A stretch of 64,000 nucleotides of DNA from Neobacillus drentensis (GTDB lineage Bacteria > Bacillota > Bacilli > Bacillales > Cytobacillaceae). The stretch lies in NCBI RefSeq assembly GCF_021560175.1, contig NZ_CP091110.1, positions 2,718,001 through 2,782,000 on the forward strand, given 5' to 3'. The stretch's first letter is position 1. Every line of letters starts with the position of its first letter. Shown piece by piece: positions 16,149 through 24,418 of the stretch. The notes beneath the pieces were generated by a model. The model saw only the letters and a list, made by a program, of their open reading frames with translations, was not told where the DNA came from and did not search any database. Made by a program: the position numbers and the translations under genes.

Positions 16149-16916
16149 ATGGTTAGTACAGCAACGATTATTTCAATGTTTGTTCCAATTGTGTTTTCAT
16201 TTGCATTATTTATTGGGTTGATTTTATTTTTTCGTAAGAGGTCAGGGATTGCAGTAAAGCCAGTCATCGTAGGGGCGATTGGTTTTGTGGTGATGTCACA
16301 GGTTTTGGAAAAAGCGCTCCATCTAGCGGTCATCACGGCTTTTCCCCACTATGCTGACCACCCTTGGGCTTTTGGGGTGTATGGAGGGATGGCAGCGGGC
16401 ATATTCGAAGAACTGGGCCGCTTTCTTTTATATACTTGGCTGCTAAAAAAATTCCATGACTACAAAGGCGGGATTTCTTTTGGCGTCGGCTGGGGCGGCA
16501 TTGAGGCAGTGGTGCTAATGTTAACGATAATCGTGCCAAACATTTTGTTTGCCTTTATGATTAATGCAGGAACACTAGAAAAATCGTTGGGAGGACAAAT
16601 CTCAACAGACCAGCTTGCCATTATTAAAGATTCCCTATTAAACAATGGTATTTCCTATTATTTATTAGCCTCTGTCGAACGGTTTTTCGCCGTCTTCATG
16701 CAGATCGCCTTTAGTTTATGGGTATTGATAGCCGTTGTAAAAAAGAAGTTTGTTTACGTAATATATGCCATTCTGATTCATGCAGCGATTGATTTCCCGC
16801 TCATATTCGTACAGACGGGTCGTTTTACAAATTTATGGGTGGTGGAATTATATTTAGCCATTGTTGCGATGATTTCGTTTTGGATGATAAATAAGGCTAG
16901 GGCATATTTACCATAA
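16149..16916 (+). CDS. YhfC-family intramembrane metalloprotease-like protein
   Basis: This is a 255-residue membrane protein with seven or eight hydrophobic helices. The family features are the GIFEELGRFLLYTWLLKK segment (paired glutamates at about residues 85-86) and a histidine in ILIHAAIDFP near residue 220, arranged like the metal or active-site residues of CAAX-protease-related YhfC proteins. I start at the ATG at 16149 because AGGGGGAG precedes it; an in-frame ATG at 16083 would lie inside the promoter and operator. Control by the palindromic operator is likely. The substrate is unknown. A terminator follows. Confidence 0.8.
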   Translation: MVSTATIISMFVPIVFSFALFIGLILFFRKRSGIAVKPVIVGAIGFVVMSQVLEKALHLAVITAFPHYADHPWAFGVYGGMAAGIFEELGRFLLYTWLLKKFHDYKGGISFGVGWGGIEAVVLMLTIIVPNILFAFMINAGTLEKSLGGQISTDQLAIIKDSLLNNGISYYLLASVERFFAVFMQIAFSLWVLIAVVKKKFVYVIYAILIHAAIDFPLIFVQTGRFTNLWVVELYLAIVAMISFWMINKARAYLP

Positions 16917-16927
16917 CGATAAAGGGA

Positions 16928-16954
16928 CCTTTACGCTTGCGTAAGGGTTTTTTA
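16928..16954 (+). terminator. terminator after the YhfC-family gene
   Basis: CCTTTACGC and GCGTAAGGG form a 9-bp stem with wobble-free core and a two-base loop, followed by TTTTTT. Confidence 0.85.
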
Positions 16955-16992
16955 ATTTTAAAAATCTGAATTTCAGCTAATTCCCCAAAACA

Positions 16993-17014
16993 AGAACATT
17001 TGTTCTGTTATAAT
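16993..17014 (+). promoter_or_regulatory. LexA-type SOS box and -10 of the 72-residue gene
   Basis: AGAACATTTGTTCT (16993-17006) is a perfect palindrome around the GAAC-N4-GTTC core of the Bacillus SOS box. A perfect TATAAT follows at 17009-17014. The position is as expected for LexA repression; the -35 element is weak. Confidence 0.6.
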
Positions 17015-17032
17015 GGTATTGAGGTGATGAAG

Positions 17033-17251
17033 ATGTCTTATCATATCATGCTAACAAGGAAAATTTCAGACATAAAAGGGCATACACAGATTCAAGTCCA
17101 AGTCATGGATCCAGCTGCTGCACAAATTATTTACTTTACACTTGATGAACTTGAAAAAGATGAATTGCCGGAGAACCTAAAGGAATATATAAGAGGAATC
17201 CTACCCGAGATTGAGGAGGGAAGATGGCATTATAGTGGGAAAAAGAAATAA
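17033..17251 (+). CDS. 72-residue orphan protein, possibly SOS-regulated
   Basis: This gene encodes a small acidic soluble protein of 72 residues (MSYHIMLTRKISDIKGHTQI and onward, ending WHYSGKKK). Secondary structure looks like a beta hairpin followed by helices (FTLDELEKDELPENLKEYIRGIL). I do not recognise the family. The ATG at 17033 follows GAGGTG at six bases and is preferred to the ATG at 17027 or a longer upstream frame. A LexA-type box and TATAAT lie directly upstream, so the protein may be made on DNA damage. The downstream HAD gene is 50 bases away and may be co-transcribed. Confidence 0.7.
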   Translation: MSYHIMLTRKISDIKGHTQIQVQVMDPAAAQIIYFTLDELEKDELPENLKEYIRGILPEIEEGRWHYSGKKK

Positions 17252-17301
17252 AGTGTATACTAACTAAATGAATTCAATTGCATGCAAAGGGGGAAATTTA
17301 G

Positions 17302-18156
17302 GTGGAGGTAACACCAAAAGCGATATTTTTAGACATGGATGGAACGATATTAAACCATCAAAACCAGGTAAGTATACATACAAAAGAAATCATTGATGAA
17401 CTTAGAAACCGCGGGATCAACGTTTTCATCGCTACAGGCAGAGCATTTGAAGAAATTGAAGGCATTGTTCCGCCTGGTTTTCAAGTAGATGGGATTGTAG
17501 CCTCGAATGGGATGGTTGGATATGCAGGCCATGAAGTAATTTTTAAACATTCACTTTCTCGTGAGCTAGTGGAAACCGTTATTAAAATGGCAAGGGAAAA
17601 CAAGGTGTATTATGAACTGTTTCCATATGGCTCTCCCCGAATCACATTAAAGCAGGACAGGGACTACGTAGAAAATGAAATAAGAGACCCCAAGCCGGAG
17701 GGTGTAGGAATAAATGAGTGGAGTTCTCGTAAGGATGCGATTAAAGAAAAAATTAACTGGGCGGATGAAATAAGGGGGAATGAATTCTCCAAATTCTATT
17801 TCTTTGCCAGAACAAAGGAACAGATCAATCACTGGAAAGAAAAACTGGAGCTATTAAAGAAAGAAATAGATTTTACCACTTCCATTTCAACAGAGTATAA
17901 CGTCGAATTGATGGTGGCGAACGTCAACAAAGCAACCGGAATCCAACAAATGTTAAAGCACTTTAATTTGTCCGAGAGGGAAACAATGGCCATCGGTGAT
18001 AGCGACAATGACTTACCGATGCTGCGTCTCGTGAATTATGCAGTGGCTATGAAAAATGCACCTGATAGTATAAAAGAAGTTACAGATGATGTAACAGAGT
18101 TTACTTGTGATGAAGATGGGGTTTACCATTACCTAAAATCCAAGTTAATCTTATAA
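17302..18156 (+). CDS. Cof-type HAD-IIB phosphatase
   Basis: This 284-residue haloacid dehalogenase-type phosphatase would hydrolyse a small phosphorylated metabolite (sugar phosphate or nucleotide-like). HAD motif I is FLDMDGTIL near residue 10 with the nucleophilic Asp, motif II is FIATGRAFEE near 42, and motifs III/IV are the Lys before MAIGDSDNDLPML near 232. The cap is the large alpha/beta type of subfamily IIB (Cof). The GTG start follows AAAGGGGGAAA. Substrate and role are unknown; paralogous copy at 31607 shares the fold but not close sequence. It lies downstream of the 72-residue gene, perhaps in the same transcript. Confidence 0.85.
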   Translation: MEVTPKAIFLDMDGTILNHQNQVSIHTKEIIDELRNRGINVFIATGRAFEEIEGIVPPGFQVDGIVASNGMVGYAGHEVIFKHSLSRELVETVIKMARENKVYYELFPYGSPRITLKQDRDYVENEIRDPKPEGVGINEWSSRKDAIKEKINWADEIRGNEFSKFYFFARTKEQINHWKEKLELLKKEIDFTTSISTEYNVELMVANVNKATGIQQMLKHFNLSERETMAIGDSDNDLPMLRLVNYAVAMKNAPDSIKEVTDDVTEFTCDEDGVYHYLKSKLIL

Positions 18157-18181
18157 AATATTCAAAATTGAAAAAATAAAT

Positions 18182-18211
18182 TTGACACCTTTGCTCGAAT
18201 CATGATATAAC
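18182..18211 (+). promoter_or_regulatory. predicted sigma-A promoter of the aldolase gene
   Basis: TTGACA at 18182-18187 and TATAAC at 18206-18211 are 18 bases apart, about 60 bases before the aldolase start codon. Confidence 0.6.
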
Positions 18212-18269
18212 CCCTTTAATAATAGCAAATAATATGGCGAAAGAGTAAATAACAGGGGGAGTTACAATT

Positions 18270-19229
18270 ATGGCACATAGCAGCAAAATATTAGACTGTA
18301 CGATTCGTGATGGGGGATTAGTAAACAATTGGGATTTCAGTGTCGAATTTGTTCAGGACTTATATAATGGACTAAGTGAAGCTGGTGTGGAATATATGGA
18401 AATTGGCTACAAAAATTCCGCAAAGCTTTTGAACGCGAAGGAGCATAATCCATGGAGATTTCTGGATGATGAGTTCCTAAAAGAAGTCATTCCTGAGAAA
18501 AAGTTCACGAAGTTATCAGCTCTTGTTGATATTGGCCGTGTCGATCCAAATGACATTCTGCCCCGTGAGCAAAGCGTATTGGATATGATTCGGGTGGCAT
18601 GCTATGTCCGTGAAGTGGACAAAGGTTTAGAACTTGTCCAAATGTTCCATGATTTAGGGTACGAGACATCCCTTAACATTATGGCCTTATCCAGCGTGCC
18701 AGAGCATCAGCTGATTGAAGCAATGGAAATGGTAAAAGAAAGCCCTGTAGATGTGGTGTATGTCGTTGATTCCTTTGGAAGCTTAGATCCTGCTGGAATT
18801 GCCCATCAGGTGAAAAAGTTTCAGTCGATGCTCCCTAACAAACAGCTTGGGATTCATACCCATAATAATATGCAGCTAGCATTCGCTAACACCTTAACGG
18901 CCTACCAAAATGGAGCAATCTTCCTAGATTCATCTGTTTATGGCATGGGACGTGCGGCAGGTAACTGCAACACAGAGCTTCTCGTTAGCTATATTCAAAA
19001 ATCAAGCTATGAGCTGAGACCGTTACTGGGTGTAATTGAAAAGCACATGGTAGAAATGAGAAATAAGTGGGAGTGGGGCTATATCATTCCTTACATGATT
19101 TCTGGTGTGCTTAATGAACATCCTCGGGTCGCCATGGCGTACCGTAATAGCAACGAACGTGACCAGTTCGTGAATTTTTATGATCAGGTAACCACTCCGG
19201 AAGCAACGTTAGCGACCGTTTCGAAGTAG
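18270..19229 (+). CDS. DRE-TIM metallolyase family aldolase (4-hydroxy-2-oxovalerate aldolase-like)
   Basis: This is a 319-residue TIM-barrel aldolase/acyltransferase of the HMG-CoA lyase-like group. The signature is present: LDCTIRDGG near residue 10 (metal-binding Asp and adjacent Arg) and GIHTHNNMQLAFAN near residue 195 (metal-binding histidines). Relatives cleave 4-hydroxy-2-oxovalerate or act in isopropylmalate and citramalate synthesis; this short form, without a C-terminal regulatory domain, is often seen as a stand-alone 'aldolase catalytic domain' protein in Bacillus. Substrate is not predictable here. GGGGGAG precedes the ATG, a sigma-A promoter lies upstream and a terminator follows. 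Confidence 0.82.
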   Translation: MAHSSKILDCTIRDGGLVNNWDFSVEFVQDLYNGLSEAGVEYMEIGYKNSAKLLNAKEHNPWRFLDDEFLKEVIPEKKFTKLSALVDIGRVDPNDILPREQSVLDMIRVACYVREVDKGLELVQMFHDLGYETSLNIMALSSVPEHQLIEAMEMVKESPVDVVYVVDSFGSLDPAGIAHQVKKFQSMLPNKQLGIHTHNNMQLAFANTLTAYQNGAIFLDSSVYGMGRAAGNCNTELLVSYIQKSSYELRPLLGVIEKHMVEMRNKWEWGYIIPYMISGVLNEHPRVAMAYRNSNERDQFVNFYDQVTTPEATLATVSK

Positions 19230-19245
19230 AGGAATGATTTAAAAG

Positions 19246-19279
19246 AAAAGGTGTTTTCCTTTAAGGAAAGCACCTTTTT
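19246..19279. terminator. bidirectional terminator between aldolase and ZIP genes
   Basis: AAAAGGTGTTTTCCT pairs with AGGAAAGCACCTTTT (one wobble) around a TTA loop, with T and A tracts on both flanks. Confidence 0.85.
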
Positions 19280-19287
19280 CTCATCTG

Positions 19288-20013
19288 TCACGAAAAATGA
19301 TCCATGACCAGTGATACCAATAATCCGAGAGCAGCAATCAAACCAGTAACGGTTCCGCTTTCTTCATACGCTTCGGGCATCATGGTTGAAGTAATCATAG
19401 CAATGATCCCGCCCCCTGCGAAAGCGGCGATTCCTGCCAAAAGATAGTCAGGTGCGTTTGATAGGAAAAAGTATCCTCCCCAGGCACTAACGGTAGCAAT
19501 CACCAAAACGGATACCCACAAAAGAAAAATCTTGCTTTTATGATACCCGCTGTTTTTTAAACCAACGGTACTGGAAAGTCCTTCGGGTATATTACTAAGG
19601 AAAATCGCTGCAACTAACAACCAGCTGACAGACTGCTTTTCCAAAAGACTGGCTCCTACCATGATGGATTCGGGGATAGCATCCATCACTGTCCCGATAA
19701 AAATGGCAAGCCCTGAACCTTTTACTTGCTGATTTGATCTTTTTCGTTGATGCGCCCCTTTTTTCGAAATGAAATAATTTAGGATTGTAAAAATAAGAGC
19801 ACCCAAAATAAATCCAATCGCTGTTGCTTTTAAACCTCCATCGTGGAGGGAATCTTCAAGCAATTCATAGGAAGCTGCTCCAATCAATATTCCTGTACCA
19901 AAAGCCATGATGTCTCCAATGATCCTTTGCTTTACGGGTAGAAACATCGCCGCAAGGGCACCTAGGAAAACCGCCGAACCGGAAATGGCTCCCCACATGG
20001 CTGCATACCACAT
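19288..20013 (-). CDS. ZIP family metal transporter
   Basis: This 241-residue membrane protein of the ZIP (zinc/iron permease) family would import zinc or another divalent metal. Eight hydrophobic helices are visible. The transport-site motifs are present: GTVMDAIPESIMVG in helix IV and LSNIPEGLSSTVG in helix V, plus a third MMPEAYEES motif near the C-terminus. The loop between helices III and IV is short and basic. The ATG at 20013 follows a strong GGAGGGAGGAG; an upstream ATG would place that ribosome binding site inside the gene. Tandem array B lies directly upstream, so it may share its regulatory region. Confidence 0.88.
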   Translation of the reverse strand: MWYAAMWGAISGSAVFLGALAAMFLPVKQRIIGDIMAFGTGILIGAASYELLEDSLHDGGLKATAIGFILGALIFTILNYFISKKGAHQRKRSNQQVKGSGLAIFIGTVMDAIPESIMVGASLLEKQSVSWLLVAAIFLSNIPEGLSSTVGLKNSGYHKSKIFLLWVSVLVIATVSAWGGYFFLSNAPDYLLAGIAAFAGGGIIAMITSTMMPEAYEESGTVTGLIAALGLLVSLVMDHFS

Positions 20014-20142
20014 CGTTACTCCTCCCTCCAAAATAGGTATCACTTATGTATAAACGTAATCATTAATGCTTAAACCTTGAAGTTTAATTAGGGCTTTTGA
20101 TTCAAGCGTTTAAGGAAAAGATACCAATGCTTATATAATGGA

Positions 20143-20397
20143 GGTCACAATAAAAGAGAATAGTGCCCGTGGACTCCGAAAAAGGGGTGGACCGGTCACA
20201 ATAAAAGAGAATAGTGCCCGTGGACTCCAAAAAAGAGGTGGACCGGTCACAATAAAAGAGAATAGTGCCCGTGGAAGCTGAAAAAGAGGGAAGCCGGTAA
20301 CAATAAAAGAAATTTGTGCCCGTGGACTCCGAAAAAGAGGTGGACCGGTCACAATAAAAGAAATTTGTGCCCATGGAAGCTGAAAAAGAGAGTGGAA
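20143..20397. repeat. tandem array B, five units of exactly 51 bp
   Basis: GGTCAC (once GGTAAC) starts a unit at 20143, 20194, 20245, 20296 and 20347, exactly 51 bp apart. The unit is GGTCACAATAAAAGAGAATA, then GTGCCCGTGGACTCC, then an AAAAAGAGGTGGACC tail; a variant tail with GGAAGCTG alternates in units 3 and 5. A repetitive frame runs through it on the minus strand with no ribosome binding site and is considered spurious. The array fills most of the 470-base gap between the ZIP and MBL genes and shares its core with array A at 11772. Confidence 0.95.
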
Positions 20398-20442
20398 GGG
20401 GATTCCCGGGAATTTATCGAATAATAAAATTCTAATTCAAGA

Positions 20443-20472
20443 ATAAATCCCTTCTCAACTGGGAAGGGATTT
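20443..20472 (-). terminator. terminator of the MBL-fold hydrolase gene
   Basis: On the minus strand AAATCCCTTC pairs with GAAGGGATTT and is followed by a T-rich stretch. Confidence 0.75.
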
Positions 20473-20482
20473 CAGACTAATC

Positions 20483-21403
20483 TTATTTAATTAGTGATTC
20501 TTCTAGCCTTTTGATATTCTGGTGATAAACCTCTGGCGAAGTCCAATCTCTATAAATAGTAGGAATTTCGGCTTTATCGGCTTTGTTGTTTTCTATAATG
20601 ATGGACATCAAATACTTTATATAGGTAATTATTTTTGTAATGTCTTCTTTTGTGCCAATAGAACCGTGCCCTGGTATTGCTGCTTCGATTTCCAGGTTCT
20701 TAACCTGGTGTAAAATTTCAATCCATTTTTTAGGATTCGACTCTTCAAAAAACGTTGGGTGACAGTTAACAAATAGCAGGTCTCCCATAAAAATTACTTT
20801 GTTTTCGGGAATATAAAGCATCGCATCACAGTATGAATGCCCTCCTCCTAACGTAAAGAGCTTTGCATTTCGCGTTGTTCCCTGAATATTCAGTTCGTTC
20901 ATGAATGTTTGGCTTGGTAATACTAATTCCAGGGTCGGCAACGAATTTTTTATCTCACTTAAAAAATTAATTTGATTTTGTAACTCCGAGTTATTGGATT
21001 TATCTAATTGATTTTTTAGGGAATCAATATAATTTGATAGTCCCTGTATATCATCTTTTTGTTTCTTAATTCTTAACGGATGAAGCTCTTTTATCTTTGA
21101 AAGAGTAGTTTGGCTAGAAATGATGTTACTATCCTTAAAGGTTTGGTTACCTCGAATGTGGTCGCCATGCCAATGACTATTAACAACTAAAGTGACTTTC
21201 TGGTTAGTTATCATTTCAGCAGCATATTTTAGATCTTGTGATGCTTGTTGCGTGTTAAAAGTATCAAAAACGATCACTTTGTCTCCTAAATCCACAAAGC
21301 CTGCATTTGCTACAGCACCTCCACCTGTTTTTGCTAGAGCCGCATATACACCATCACTAACCTTTTCAAGTGTAAAGTGTTTACTGTAAAATTCCCTATT
21401 CAT
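20483..21403 (-). CDS. MBL-fold metallo-hydrolase
   Basis: This 306-residue protein has the metallo-beta-lactamase fold. The zinc-binding motif HWHGDH occurs near residue 79, followed by a helical insert (about residues 100-155), a glycine-rich GGGHSYCDAMLY with a further His and an Asp in FMGDLLF, and GHG near residue 245. The arrangement resembles broad-spectrum MBL hydrolases and class B-like enzymes but lacks a signal peptide, so it is probably cytoplasmic. The physiological substrate is unknown. I start at ATG 21403, six bases after AGAGGTG; ATG 21409 and GTG 21412 are less well placed. It stands alone between a terminator and the IS element. Confidence 0.85.
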   Translation of the reverse strand: MNREFYSKHFTLEKVSDGVYAALAKTGGGAVANAGFVDLGDKVIVFDTFNTQQASQDLKYAAEMITNQKVTLVVNSHWHGDHIRGNQTFKDSNIISSQTTLSKIKELHPLRIKKQKDDIQGLSNYIDSLKNQLDKSNNSELQNQINFLSEIKNSLPTLELVLPSQTFMNELNIQGTTRNAKLFTLGGGHSYCDAMLYIPENKVIFMGDLLFVNCHPTFFEESNPKKWIEILHQVKNLEIEAAIPGHGSIGTKEDITKIITYIKYLMSIIIENNKADKAEIPTIYRDWTSPEVYHQNIKRLEESLIK

Positions 21404-21692
21404 TTGCATCACCTCTGGGTTTTGATATATTCTATTAAACTTTTATTTTTACAGAATATTACTTATATATATTTTACCATAAATTAGAAGATGTTATTTT
21501 TTATCCAAAGATTGGCTTAATCCCTGATCAGGGGGAATGATTCACAAGAAAACGACATTTGGGGAGTGGTTGTTATGGTTCGTTTTTGATTTGGGTTCAA
21601 TGATGGGAAGGGAAGGGCTTGAAAGGGGAACAAATAAAAAAACTTGATCTCACTTTTATTTAACGGGAGAAGTAGGAGACTGGTTTAGGTAA
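21404..21692. other. intergenic stretch before the first IS copy
   Basis: AT-rich upstream region of the MBL gene. I see no gene, conserved RNA or clear repeat here apart from a CTGATCAG dyad near 21522. Confidence 0.5.
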
Positions 21693-21718
21693 AACAGAGA
21701 CTTTACTTAGTCTCTGTT
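21693..21718. repeat. 26-bp target duplication, left of IS copy 1
   Basis: The 26 bases before the IS (starting AACAGAGACT, ending AGTCTCTGTT) are repeated exactly at 23272-23297. The sequence is itself a hairpin, AACAGAGACT paired with AGTCTCTGTT. Confidence 0.95.
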
Positions 21719-23271
21719 CAGATTGTAGACAAAAGGCATCCGGATGTGCCAATCTGGGTGTCTTTTTGTTGTTTTTTTGCTCGTAAGAGCAAAAGTTAGG
21801 CCTATCCTATGCTTATTGCTACGCCATTTCTGGACTTATCCAAGTCCAATTGGCCATCTTTTTTAAATTCATGGCTGCAAAAGTAAGCATCGCTTGCATG
21901 GACAATTTTTTTAGGCCTCTTAAGGTTGTCCAACGCATACCATGCTTTTCCTTGGCATCTGCAAAAACACGTTCAATGGTTTCTTTGCGTTTTGCGTAAA
22001 TGCTTTTATTCTCTTGTGTCGAACGAAGATATTCGGCTTCTTCTATATGGTGTTCCCAGACATGACGCTGAATGAGTTTTTTATGTTCCTTACTCTGCGT
22101 GCATTTTGAAAGTAAGGGACATTTTTCACATTCAATCGGATTAGAGAAGTATTGACGGTAGCCTTCCTTCGTCGTAGTTGCATACTTCAATACTTGTCCT
22201 TGCGGACAGATATAACAATCGTAGTATTCATCATAAACATATTCATATTTTTTCATGTACCCCTCTTTCGTACGAGGGCGAGTATAAGGTAAAGCAGGTG
22301 TCATATCATTTTCAAATATGTATTGGGCAATAGCAGGTGTTTTATATCCAGCATCAGCAGCAACAGCAGAAGGTTTTCCTTGTTTCTCGATTACCTTTTC
22401 CAATAGTGGTTCGAAAATGACACTATCATGGACATTCCCAGGAGTTACAATTGCCCCTAATACAAAACCATTTCGATCAGCGGCCGCATGGAATGAGTAT
22501 GCGAACTGTTTCGTACGCTCGTCTTTTACGTAATAACCACTCTCAGGGTCAGTAGTACTTTTTTTTATTTCCTTAAATTCCTCTTTCTCAAACTTATCTG
22601 GTGGAAATGGCTTTTTATCATGTTCTTCACGGTCTTTATTAATCTCTTCTTGTAGTCTTGCTTCGTATGCTTTCGTTTCTTTTCTAACTAATTTCTTCTC
22701 GAATTTATGTTTATTTGCACTTGCTTTTACATGGGTTGAATCTATAAATACATGCTCGCTACTAATCAATTTCTTATCAGAGGCTTCCTTCAAAATACGA
22801 TAGAAGATCTGTTCAAATAAATCTGTATCTTTAAAACGTCGTTCGTAATTTTTACCGAAGGTAGAGAAGTGAGGCACTTTATCATAAAATCCAAAGCCTA
22901 AGAACCAACGATAAGCCAAATTTGTTTCGATTTCTTCAATAGTTCTTCGCATAGATCGAATACCGAAGGTGTATTGGATGAATGCCATCTTAATTAATAT
23001 CACAGGATCAATGCTTGGGCGTCCTCTTTCAGTAGAATACATTTCTTGAACCAGGGGATAGATAAATGAAAAATCAATAGAAGCTTCTAACTTGCGTACT
23101 AAATGGTTGGCCGGCACAAGTTGTTCTAAAGCTATCATTTCTAATTGGTCACGATTTATCTGTGTATTCTTACTTAACATCTTATCCACCTCAAAAAAAT
23201 TATCTATATCCCAATTATACAAAAAAGACTGCCTACAAACCCTTAATTTTTTCGGATTTGTCGACAGTCTG
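21719..23271 (-). mobile_element. IS1182-type insertion sequence, copy 1 (1553 bp)
   Basis: The element begins CAGATTGTAGACAAA and ends with the reverse complement of CAGACTGTCGACAAA, giving imperfect terminal inverted repeats. It carries one transposase gene on the minus strand and is flanked by a 26-bp direct repeat. The boundaries come from comparison with the second copy at 25656-27208, which has the same 1553-bp length and different flanks. I found one base difference (T against A near 21875), which is silent. Family assignment is from the transposase type. Confidence 0.95.
21819..23222 (-). CDS. IS1182 family transposase (copy 1)
   Basis: This is a DDE transposase of 467 residues. The IS1182/IS1380-like N-terminal domain (LVPANHLVRKLEASIDFSFIY, then YGFGIRSMRRTIEEIETNLAYRWFLGF) is followed by the catalytic core with FIDSTHVKASANKHK (first Asp), AVAADAGYKTPAIA (second Asp), a cysteine-rich zinc segment (CYICPQG, CEKCPLLSKC) and an ERVFADAKEKHGMRWTTLRG (Glu) region. 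The gene is intact and identical at the protein level to copy 2, so the element is probably active. The ATG start follows AGGTGG upstream. Confidence 0.95.
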   Translation of the reverse strand: MYNWDIDNFFEVDKMLSKNTQINRDQLEMIALEQLVPANHLVRKLEASIDFSFIYPLVQEMYSTERGRPSIDPVILIKMAFIQYTFGIRSMRRTIEEIETNLAYRWFLGFGFYDKVPHFSTFGKNYERRFKDTDLFEQIFYRILKEASDKKLISSEHVFIDSTHVKASANKHKFEKKLVRKETKAYEARLQEEINKDREEHDKKPFPPDKFEKEEFKEIKKSTTDPESGYYVKDERTKQFAYSFHAAADRNGFVLGAIVTPGNVHDSVIFEPLLEKVIEKQGKPSAVAADAGYKTPAIAQYIFENDMTPALPYTRPRTKEGYMKKYEYVYDEYYDCYICPQGQVLKYATTTKEGYRQYFSNPIECEKCPLLSKCTQSKEHKKLIQRHVWEHHIEEAEYLRSTQENKSIYAKRKETIERVFADAKEKHGMRWTTLRGLKKLSMQAMLTFAAMNLKKMANWTWISPEMA

Positions 23272-23297
23272 AACAGAGACTTTACTTAGTCTCTGTT
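23272..23297. repeat. 26-bp target duplication, right of IS copy 1
   Basis: Exact copy of 21693-21718. It contains the stop codon and 3' hairpin of the zinc-finger gene on the minus strand, so duplication left that gene intact. Confidence 0.95.
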
Positions 23298-24049
23298 TTC
23301 TTCTCATCTAATTTATCCTCTAGATAACTATCTTTCCATTTATACGGAATATCTCCAATTTTGGAGTCAATCCCTTCACGATCTAGCAGTTCCTCGTACT
23401 CTTTCATCTTTTTGGAAGGCAGAACGGTTTTTTGCTGACCCGTTAGGTCTGTTGCAGCATAAGTTTCGTAATCCTCCGCATAGGAATCTTCATTTTTACC
23501 ACGGTTATAAAGTTCATTATAGTTCGTATAATCTCCAACGAGGTCAGCAGGAGTTTCCGAGGTTCCAAACTTGGCCACTTCCTGAAAACTATCTTGGGTA
23601 TCGATTACACCTTCTTTTGGTTCATGCCTGAAGGAATTAATCTTAGGTGGTTCTATAATGTCTTCCTCGACTGGACGATAATCTCCTCCAGATGTTTCAG
23701 GGGAGTGATTGACACAATACAAGGTAGAAGGAAGAACTTCGAGCCGCTCGTAAGGAATATCGTTTTCGCAAACCAGGCATTTTCCATAGGTCCCATTTTC
23801 AATGGCCTCCAGTGCCGTGTTGATCTTTCTAAGTTCTTCATCCTGGTGTTGCTTTAAGGCAAGATCTCGTTCACGATCAAATAATTCTGTCCCCAGATCA
23901 GCAGGGTGATTGTCATAGGTTGATAATTCATCGACTGTTTCCCTCAAGCTTGTATTCAATTGACGATTAACATCTATTTGACCTTCAATGGCCTGTTTAT
24001 CCTCTTCAAGACTATTTTTTAAATGATCAAGCTGGTTTGTAGATAGCAT
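23282..24049 (-). CDS. YteA-type TraR/DksA zinc-finger sporulation protein
   Basis: This 255-residue protein belongs to the YteA group of TraR/DksA-like zinc-finger proteins found in spore formers (YteA, YocK, YlyA). Residues 1-75 form a long charged coiled coil (LDHLKNSLEEDKQAIEGQI, then DRERDLALKQHQDEEL). The C-4 zinc site is CLVCENDIPYERLEVLPS followed by TLYCVNH near residues 93-115. The long acidic C-terminal tail is unlike DksA. In the family it acts in late sporulation or on RNA polymerase; that role is recalled. Its stop codon lies in the hairpin duplicated by the IS insertion. Confidence 0.85.
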   Translation of the reverse strand: MLSTNQLDHLKNSLEEDKQAIEGQIDVNRQLNTSLRETVDELSTYDNHPADLGTELFDRERDLALKQHQDEELRKINTALEAIENGTYGKCLVCENDIPYERLEVLPSTLYCVNHSPETSGGDYRPVEEDIIEPPKINSFRHEPKEGVIDTQDSFQEVAKFGTSETPADLVGDYTNYNELYNRGKNEDSYAEDYETYAATDLTGQQKTVLPSKKMKEYEELLDREGIDSKIGDIPYKWKDSYLEDKLDEKKTETK

Positions 24050-24242
24050 TATCAGTCACATCCCTTTTGTTAGTTGCTAGTAATCTCTAAACATATACCC
24101 TTTTTGTGGTATTAAAAACCTAACCATAGGATGAATAACGGCTGCCGGATTGTTTAGCGTAAGGTTTAGTTTCCGTTTTTATTGAATGAATAAATTTCTG
24201 TTTCTTCTATTCAAAAAACGGGTATTTTACTAGAAAGACAAA
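24050..24242. other. intergenic stretch upstream of the zinc-finger gene
   Basis: It contains the divergent upstream region of the zinc-finger gene. A short dyad is visible around TTTCTTCTATTC, but I see no gene or RNA. Confidence 0.4.
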
Positions 24243-24368
24243 GTGACAAGGGCTGAAGCGATGGAGATTTATTCAAAGGATGAAAATCCTTTTATCAGAG
24301 CGGTTTGTCACGTTGCCAATGCTTATGTCTTAACCAAAGGGACCTCTAACCATTTCGAATGGGAGTAA
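24243..24368 (+). CDS. possible 41-residue protein
   Basis: An open frame from GTG 24243 (or ATG 24261) to TAA 24368 gives a protein-like sequence (MEIYSKDENPFIRAVCHVAN and on to FEWE). The ribosome binding site is weak (AAGGG before ATG 24261). Amino-acid composition looks real, but length and start are weak evidence. It could be a short degraded remnant. Confidence 0.3.
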   Translation: MTRAEAMEIYSKDENPFIRAVCHVANAYVLTKGTSNHFEWE

Positions 24369-24418
24369 AAACCAAGAAGGAAATCTTTCTATCTTCAACT
24401 CATAAGGAGGAGATCGCT

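Noticed and set aside
20102-20374. 90-residue cysteine-containing repeat frame on the minus strand through array B
   Set aside because: Same reason as for array A: a 51-bp unit leaves all frames open, and there is no start signal.
24243-24368. 41-residue frame as a confident gene
   Set aside because: The ribosome binding site is weak and the frame short; kept only as a low-confidence feature.
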